Assembly (NCBI GenBank): GCA_027475525.1 | Contig: JAMWFC010000005.1 | Coordinates: forward strand, 930,001 to 994,000 | Reading direction: 5' to 3' | Source: Macrolepiota albuminosa | Lineage: Eukaryota; Basidiomycota; Agaricomycetes; Agaricales; Agaricaceae | Length of the DNA stretch: 64,000 nucleotides | Shown: one piece after another, positions 56,709 through 64,000 of the stretch | Layout of the letters: each line of letters starts with the position of its first letter | Position numbering within the stretch: the first letter of the stretch is position 1 | Notes under the pieces: model-generated | Databases searched by the model: none | What the model was told of the DNA's origin: nothing | The model's input: the letters and a program-made list of their open reading frames with translations, nothing else | Position numbers and translations under genes: made by a program

Positions 56709-58077
56709 ATGGATTATGATCGCAAGTCCAATGTATCCTCTTTCTATGAAGGCCGCAAAGGCTCATTAGATGCTCTCAATGCCAATTTCCCGGCTACAAC
56801 GACAACTGGACGGCCCCGAGACGATGTTTCGTCGTTCTACAATCCTGAGCAGGTTCCTCGCAGTAGCTTGGACCCACTCAATGGCCCTCGCACAAGTACT
56901 GCTGGATACAACAGAGGTTCTTTCTTCCATGCAGGCAGAGAGGAACCTTTGAAAGGCGGCTCGGACGAGGAAGAGGAAGCCGGGAACCGTGTTGGCGAAG
57001 CGATCTGGGATGTGTATGCAGATTTCAATAACACCGGACCTCGGTATAGCAGTGCGTTTGGCCAGACGGAGAAAGGGTGCGGAGCATGGCCTGCTAGTGA
57101 CGAGATGCTGACAGACTCCGTCAAGTTATCAACAGCTGCCCCCCTCAACGCCGAAACAAGAGGACGATAATACAGGTGCGAGTGCGGTCGAGATGGTGAC
57201 GGTTCCAGCGCTTGGACCAGAGTGGGGTCGCTCAGAAATGCGAGATATGACCAAAGCAGGTCGACGAGAAAAAAAAGCGGACGCACGTCGCGAGAAATTC
57301 GTTGCATGGAACAGAGGGGAGCGTGGAATCTGCGGCAAATATTTTACAAGAAAGACACTTGTCATCACGGTATTTTGTCTCTGTGCTATGTGAGCATTGG
57401 TGTTTTGTTATCTCATTCTTGTTCTCATATCTGCTACTCTAGTGTTGCCATTATCCTTGGATTTACCATTCCCCGAGTACCCGCATTCTCTTTTGATAAT
57501 GATACCCCCTTGAAACCAGCATCGGGAGACTGGAATAATTCCGTACCCACATACTTCAATAGGGCTCCTGCCAACTTTTCCTTACCCGCGTTCGCCTCTC
57601 TCCAGGTTAACACAGACAATAATTATGTACCGATTCATTTCAAGTCTCTCAAGGCAAGCGTCTATGATCTGCAAACTTCCAGGCTCGTTGGCGTTGGCGA
57701 CTGGGGTTCTCACTCCCTTCCAGCCAAGTCATTTCCGGACATTCTCGTCCCCCTCAACTTCACCTATGTCGCGTCGAATTCGTCAGACCAGACATGTACG
57801 TTGTATGACTTAGACAACAGCCTTATTTTATCATCTTCTGTAGGGATGAATTGGTATAACGCATGCAAAAGCAAAACTCTTTTCAACAACGGGCAGCGTG
57901 ACCGTATGTCTCCTGCAATTTTTCTGATTTCTTCTCGCTTGCTCAGGGTTTCCATTAGCCCTCAAGTTCCGCCTTGTTCTCGACATGAATATCCTTGGCC
58001 TTCCAACTTCACACCAAACATCAATGGAGGTGTCTGATGCCTCATGCCCTATCGAACTCGACCCGCAACATAGTTAA
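56709..58077 (+). CDS. Single-pass membrane protein with LEA2/NDR1-like extracellular domain
   Basis: Exons 56709-57389, 57443-57903 and 57947-58077 fit with introns of 53 and 43 bp. The N-terminus is cytosolic and disordered with a repeated SSFY motif (VSSFYEGRKGS, VSSFYNPEQ). Then a basic segment (KAGRREKKADARREK) leads into one membrane span (TLVITVFCLCAIVAIILGFTI). The outer domain has several N-glycosylation sites (NNSV, NFSL, NFTY, NSSD). Exon 1 needs a one-base correction in the C6 run at 57139-57144 to join ...LSTAA to PSTPKQEDD. This is either a sequencing error or a real frameshift. The LEA2-like assignment is from overall layout and is tentative. Confidence 0.65.
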
Positions 58078-59335
58078 ACATCTAATCTCCATCGGACTTT
58101 ATTGACTCTGCACACTCGCGCACTATCACATGCTCTCCCTTTAGCACATTAACATTTATCATAATATTTGTTGCATCTCTCTCGTTTGAATCCGTTCTTC
58201 CCATATCCTGCACAAAATCCTGTACTATTTTCGATATGTCTATGGACTAAAATTATTTCATGTTTGTCAGTGGTCGGATTTTTTTCAGTATTTCCCGAGA
58301 GTTTCTTGTTGCAATTGGTCTTCTCGGCTACATATCTCGCTACATATCTCACAACATCTTAAGTATCAGGGATAGACACTGAGTCATGTGCGCTGAAATC
58401 ATTTCGACCCTAAAGGAAGGCATGTCGAAGCCAACGAGAGGATGAGCCGAACAACAATTCTTCGCCGCGTATAGCCTCGCCGATCAACTAGGTTGAGAAC
58501 CGTTGCTCCGAGGTTAAGCTATAGACTCTCGGTCCTCCATCCTGTTGAAGGGTTTCAATAATTTATATTCAGAATTCGTAATTCTATAGTCTTTTGACTC
58601 ATCCCACTTATACCAGTCTTGCATATTGAACACGAGTGAATGTCCTTTCAAATTGTGGTGCCCCTTTTGTCGACTCAAGCTTTGTCTGGGCTCTTCGCAA
58701 ACAATCCGGGGATAAAGATCAAGATGATGAGTAAAAAAGCAGTTATAGAGTTTATACAGTTTGGTTCTCATGTGCTAGTCGATAGCATAATGGATACTGG
58801 AACTGCATGGTTGCAATAATCGGCACCAGCATGGAGGCAATTCAAGGACTCTAGGACATCTTCTTCGTCCTCGCTCTTTATACGCCGGTAAACGTTTCTT
58901 CACTTGCTGCAGTTGAATTCTATGTCATTCCCACATCTTCTTCGTCCTCGCTCTTTATACGCCGGTAAACGTTTCTTCACTTGCTGCAGTTGAATTCTAT
59001 GTCATTCCCTGAACTGCCATAAAGATGGTTCCATTCATACTACAGCCCTGAGCAACGCCATCCACGCCTTACTCGACTCTCCAGTTCGAACATGACTAAC
59101 TCGGGACCATATGGTCAACTGCATCGTGAGTCGCTTTGCTACATCACAAAAAAAAATAATCATACATTCAGAAGTACGAGATTAACTACCTTTTTTCAAC
59201 GTATATCAATGTATAAGCGGGCGACAATAATAGTGAACTGCAGAACTCTGATCTTCCTCTCCACAAAAATATGGAATCTGCCGACAGGGATGCGCCACCA
59301 GTATTGCAGGAAATCAGGAGTTCAAACATCACCGA
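58078..59335. other. Intergenic region
   Basis: No gene recognised. Contains the duplication at 58856. Confidence 0.5.
58856..59009. repeat. 77-bp adjacent duplication 24 (probable assembly artefact)
   Basis: Period 77 in intergenic sequence. Confidence 0.9.
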
Positions 59336-59739
59336 CTAAGGCGCGGCACATAGATTGCTGGTGGAGGTTCTAGAAAAGTGAAATCATGGCTACGTTTGAA
59401 TAGGAAGAATTCTTATATACCTTGAATGGGCTGCATTAAACGAATAAACGAAAGATTGTTTGACCTCCGGCTTGGACGAACCGTCAACTGGAACACAGTG
59501 TACCAACACCATTTCTACGTCCTTTACGGGACACAACGGAACAGTATCCCAAGCCTGTCGTGATAGCCATTTTCTCGACATTGATTGCCGCCGAAGCCGA
59601 TGGAAAGTCATAGACAAGACGCATGCAGTGGAAATTGACAGTAGAATGGCGATCACTAAAACCGGAAAACTCGGGGTTAGACATGTAAAATGAGGAACAA
59701 GGTTTACTCACGCGCAAGGAGGACGTCAGAATCTGCCAT
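59336..59739 (-). CDS. Possible small spliced membrane protein
   Basis: Exons 59739-59712, 59655-59421 and 59369-59336 with GTGAGT/TTTTAG and GTATAT/TTCTAG junctions give 98 residues: MADSDVLLALIAILLSIS... (one hydrophobic segment), a basic stretch and an end ...NLCAAP. Without the second intron it ends at 59390. No family recognised. The terminal CAAP looks like a CaaX box, but the protein is unlike known pheromone precursors. Confidence 0.3.
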
Positions 59740-61500
59740 AGAATCTCTTTTGTTAAAAATCATTGTCACTTCCAGAAAATGAGCAGCCAAGCAGAATCGT
59801 CCGAAGAATGTAACTTGAGAAATCCGTATCCAAGTAAGATAGTCCTCTTTCAATGTTTATATATTTATAAACGTTTTGAGCTGTGTGAAGCTTTGTCATG
59901 AAAGCAGGGGTGAGAAGCATCGATGAACACTTTCGGAAACCGTTGGTCACCATATAGAGAATCGCTGTGAGATACATAGAAGGGACCAGCTGAGTAAATG
60001 TGGCTACTGTAGACGCCTTGGCAAATCCTCACAGCTGTTTGTCAGGGGGCAGTATCCTGACAGGATAACTTCTGTGATGGAAGTCGACTTGGCGGTGCTC
60101 TTTCGGCAATAGATAGCTAGAACTGGAAGTGATGAACGTTGATGTAGCGGTTTGGGTTCCCGCTATGGAATGACTGGAACGGTACCAGAGCCTCCTCCAC
60201 TCTGAGTAACGGGTCACAGTATAATAACGACCTTTGTTCCAAAGGGACAGGTAGTCCAACTGATTCGTCAAAGTGCAATTCTGACGTGTTCCATTTTAGG
60301 CAACGTTTGAACTCCGATCGTAGCACGTCGCACTATTGTTGCAGCCAGGCACTTTTCTCTCATACGGACACCGAGTAAATCAATCACCACTGTCTGAGAT
60401 AACGGAGAACTTCATACCGTTGGGACCAGACTGAGAAAAGTATTATGCTTCTTGTTCTTCTAGTTGGGTTGTTACTATATTATGTCAAGTTGACCCGGTT
60501 GGCTGGTAGCCCTGAGCGCTCGCTGGCTGTCACCCGTATTATAATTTCAAACCAACGGAATATTTAGCACTTATCTCGAGATAAGCGCTCTTTTTCTTCC
60601 GCTCTAAGTTTCAGAGATACCCAGCGATCCCAAAGTGCTAAAGCGTAGAAAATAAACAGGAATACAACGAAAAGGGGTCCTTTAATTAAGATTTCCAATC
60701 TTTGAGAACTAAAAGTCTGCACAATCTGTGCATACGTACTGAATCATTCAAGAGTGGAGAAGTCGGGATCCTTTTGCCATTGTGAGAAGAAAACACGATC
60801 ATTTGATCTTTCAGGCTTGTTCAGCCGTGACAATCTGCACAAGGGATATATATACAATCTCACAGCACTCACACAGCACCTGGCACCTGGATCTATTGCT
60901 AACTGCGAATGTCTATCAACCTGCGTCATGTATGTGACAGTATTGAAGACTGTTTGACTGGACTATCAATCTACACAGCAGCAATCGAAGATTGGATCCG
61001 TGGGATAGTGATATACCCTTTAGTTGATCAGAAGACAGTTTTTGTTGAACCAGTTACTTCAGCTTTGAAGCGTACCGTAATCGTTGCTATGATTATTGCA
61101 ACATAAACTACAGCATTTACTTTGTCTGTTTCAAGAATCATTGCTTTGACCCGGCTTCACGATTTGACTGATCTGCAAACCAGCCTACTTGGCAGTTTGG
61201 TTATAAACAATCACTAACGTAGAGATAAGAGCGCTAAGAAGTGGGAAGGCAGAAATGAAGAACAATCAATTGGTAATAGATCGTAAATATGATGAGGATC
61301 AACTTCGAGAGTTCGCCAAGGGATGGGTAAAGAAAACAAATGAGTGGAGCTTGTCGATGCGGGAAGGTTGATTGAGCTTTGCAGAGGGCCAAAGACGAAT
61401 CATTGCTATCGTTGGGGAAATCGAAGGGTATTGCGAGATTGAGGGTATGTAAAAAGTCCATGAAGGTTGTTGGTATACGGGATGACTCGCGTCGCTCCGA
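59740..61500. other. Intergenic region, weak ORFs only
   Basis: Minus-strand frames 59977-59753 and 60326-60029 have some protein-like composition but no consistent splice chain or motif that I can support. Confidence 0.4.
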
Positions 61501-61503
61501 ACG

Positions 61504-62190
61504 TCACGAGTGGCTTGAGCGAGTGCTACTGATTGAATCGATGACGAGAAAGGGCATATTGCTGACGCCAATTGACCGGAGAATGTGTGATATATCCATG
61601 CTCGAATAATCGAGTGGATAGCGGACAGACCGAAGAGTAGGTGGTTGTAATACCAGTGATTGAGGGACAGATCTCTCCTGGTTGGAGAGCTCTTCCAGCT
61701 CAAGTCCTGGCATGATGCCAAGCGAAATACCTCTTTCAATGTCGGTATCAGGGCCCGCGTTCCTCCCAATGCGGAAAGTCCTTAGCGCAATGAGCGAAGG
61801 AGCGCCTACTCGTAGGTGATTACGCCAAACTCTAGCAAAATCAAGGGCCGGGAGAAATGGACGATGTATCCATGGATTTTCATTAGGAAAATGCAACAGT
61901 GATGACGAGTGCAAGTGTTCATGGACGGAGCATACTCGATAATATACGTCGATGATGATCAAGCTCAAGCCTGATAGAAAGATAAATTACAAGCAAACGA
62001 GTGAAAATTGACATCTAGACTGAATCAACCCACCGGAAATTGAGATACAAATCACTGCTAAAACCCAGCCGTCCATGCTGACGAGTGAAGGGGAAGATGT
62101 CAAAGGGATGTACTCGTGAGAGAAGTGGTTTGCCGTTCGCTGGACATATCTCTTGAATCTGCAGCACAGGTTTATAAATCACAGGTGTGG
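61504..62190 (-). pseudogene. Possible eroded or unresolved multi-exon gene
   Basis: Two protein-like segments lie in order on the - strand: PLLSRVHPFDIFPFTRQHGRL (about 62140-62045) and SSLLHFPNENPWIHRPFLPAL...GPDTDIERGISLG (about 61910-61700). A GTGGGT...TATCAG intron between them is plausible, but the phases I tried do not fit. The flanking 77-bp duplication at 62135 complicates the 5' end. Product not recognised. Confidence 0.3.
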
Positions 62191-62288
62191 AATATTTTGC
62201 ACAGCGTTTGTGTTCGCTGGACATATCTCTTGAATCTGCAGCACAGGTTTATAAATCACAGGTGTGGAATATTTTGCACAGCGTTTGT
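62135..62288. repeat. 77-bp adjacent duplication 25 (probable assembly artefact)
   Basis: Copies 62135-62211 and 62212-62288 identical. Confidence 0.9.
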
Positions 62289-62375
62289 AACCTTCTGCAG
62301 TGTCAGAGAGGCACGAGGGATTTGGGGGCAGTTACAGATGATGAAACCGGCTCGGGGCGGGCAGACAAGAGAAAG

Positions 62376-62529
62376 GATAGGGGTTAATGCAACGCAGAGG
62401 ATGAGTGTCAGAAAGTACAAATATAATATCCGTTTCCAAAAACATGTCTTGTGATAGGGGTTAATGCAACGCAGAGGATGAGTGTCAGAAAGTACAAATA
62501 TAATATCCGTTTCCAAAAACATGTCTTGT
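62376..62529. repeat. 77-bp adjacent duplication 26 (probable assembly artefact)
   Basis: Copies 62376-62452 and 62453-62529 identical. Confidence 0.9.
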
Positions 62530-62906
62530 GATGTTTCTCACCAAAACCAAGAAACAAACAAGAGTCAACATGGCGCGCTCAGTTTCAAGTCAAAGTGCAT
62601 CAACTCCAGCATCGTATTTCCCCAAGGTCACAAACTGACGGACAGGAAATCGGGTGGAGTGGCTTGGCCGTGGTCCATAGGATTTATAACCTAACAGAGA
62701 ACCAGACATAGCAGTACGGAAGATGCAGATGGGGCAGATAACATGAAGAGCAACAGAGTAGAAAGAAGCTTCTCAGTCGGCAGGGATGAGCTTTAGGGAG
62801 AGGGGTATCGTCAACGCGATCACGTGAGTACGCGCGTTGTTGATCCAAGTTTGACTCGGAGGTTTGTTCTCTGCCACTGCGTTCATCATTTGCTTCGTTC
62901 AAGGCG

Positions 62907-64000
62907 ATGAGAGAACAGACCCGAGGACTCGACCTCAGCATACACGGCGATGAGCTCGAGAGGCATAGAATCGAGCTCGAGCAGAACCTTCAGAACACCG
63001 AGATTTCGTTACGGTTGTCAACGCCTAGCGAGGATGAATTCGAGGAGCCTTCCAGTGTTGAATATCCTAGGCATAACTCTGGTCCAGGAGGATTTGCTTC
63101 CTTTGAGATCCCATCAAGGCACCACTATGATGGCGAGACACAGAGTCAGATTCACCCGTGGTCATTCCAGACGTACGACGATGAAGAGGGTATCAATCCT
63201 TATGCTACCGGGGGCTCGCTGTCCACGGCAGCACATCATGCCAGTGCGCTCACTCTGAGTGCGGGACTAGGCGGGGGTCGTACGGGAAGGCGAGATATCA
63301 GTATCAGCGGGGCGGAGTACGACCCCGACCGACCACTGAAGGACATGATCGCTAGCATGGACCCAAAACTCAGTATGTTCGACATGGAGCCTTCCCGCTC
63401 GAGATATCTGGTACCCTTGACTGTCATAATGGTTTGATTTATTTCGCTGAATTTTGATCTAGGGTGATCCGCTCGTCGTGGAGAGCACCGCTGAGCTGGA
63501 TCGCATGCTGCAGTCGGGACATGTGCCACCCGTCGCATCCCCTCTTCCACCGTCTTCTTCTGACTCAGACTCCGAATCAAGCCATGATAATCGAAATCCC
63601 TCCACACGCCCTAAACTTGCTGACTCACTCCGTCGTGTGTCTTTCTCTCCACAGCGACCGAGGAGTAACCCAGGGTCGCCCCGTATCGCTTCGAGACAAC
63701 CTCGCAGTACAAATCAAAATGAAATCACACCGCGAGTCGAAAAAAAGAGGACCGATACCTATGCTACTCCTCGGCCGCAGGTACGCCTCCGGCCCCCAAC
63801 GCCTACAAAGACTAGTTTTGTTTCACAATCACAATCACAATCGCAATTTACCAAACTTGCGCGGGGTATCACACGTGAGATTCAACACGCGCAGCGCGGC
63901 GAGGCGTCCAAATATGCCGAGCGCAATCCCTTTGACGCTCCGGCAGGCCATGCATCTGCGAAGCCGCAGCAGCAGACGCCCGCTCGCCCATCAGCAATGA
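62907..64000 (+). CDS. N-terminal part of a probable Cep57/Ppc89-like centrosome/spindle-pole protein (runs off window)
   Basis: Exon 1 (62907-63410) and exon 2 (63463 to at least 64000), with a 52-bp intron, read in one frame. The N-terminus (LDLSIHGDELERHRIELEQNL) is a helix; acidic/Ser-rich disordered sequence follows with STAAHHASALTLSAGLGG and RRDISISGAEYDPDRPL, then a Gln/Ser run (SQSQSQSQ) and GITREIQHAQRGEASKYAERN. From memory this layout matches basidiomycete proteins annotated with a Cep57 microtubule-binding domain, which would lie downstream of the window. Gene is firm, name is tentative. Confidence 0.6.

Noticed and set aside
59336..59369. Mating pheromone precursor from the CAAP end
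   Set aside because: Length, hydrophobic N-terminus and introns are unlike known basidiomycete pheromone precursors, and no receptor gene is nearby.
5644..62529. Reading the 77-bp duplications as a biological minisat or a new repeat system
   Set aside because: Unit sequence differs at every site while the period is constant. Biological tandem repeats share sequence, not length alone.

Overview
The window reads as a basidiomycete fungal contig (probably Agaricomycotina). Host genes have 43-56 bp introns with GTRNGT-like donors, and the left two thirds is a nest of LTR retrotransposons, including a chromovirus with a C-terminal chromodomain. I know of no marker here that fixes the species. A 100-N scaffold gap lies at 28122-28221.

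Layout. Element A (1-5200 and 29123-about 30960, +) is an old, stop-riddled Ty3/gypsy copy. It is split by element B (5201-29122, +; TSD GGTGA), a chromovirus with roughly 0.7 kb LTRs. B carries a 601 bp TRIM in its 5' LTR (5890-6490; TSD CCTAG) and is split in its RT/RNase H region by element C (12049-23891, +), whose 946 bp LTRs look identical. B and C each carry, between integrase and 3' LTR and on the opposite strand, a spliced gene for a six-cysteine (Zn2Cys6-like) protein, with a phase-0 intron directly before the first cysteine in both. A D-family solo LTR (31715-32646) follows. Element D (33381-42580, - strand) is a relative of C, interrupted by a solo B-family LTR (36949-37690; TSD GTCAT). 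A LINE RNase H/zinc-knuckle tail (42585-43751), an 88-bp repeat array (44100-44770) and an AT-rich desert (44771-49660) come next.

Right third. Two near-identical palindromic TIR elements (49977-50347 and 53067-53436) bracket a six-exon HNH-nuclease-like gene (complement 50617-52043). Downstream are a type II membrane glycosyltransferase-like gene (54910-56523), a single-pass membrane LEA2-like gene (56709-58077, with a poly-C frameshift), an intergenic stretch with weak ORFs, and the 5' part of a Cep57/Ppc89-like gene running off the edge (62907-64000).

Data-quality point. Twenty-six adjacent duplications all have a period of exactly 77 bp. They sit in unrelated sequence and shift frames. 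Period constancy, and the same junction in both palindromic elements, point to unmerged k=77 contig overlaps rather than biology. Treat frames in elements B and C accordingly.
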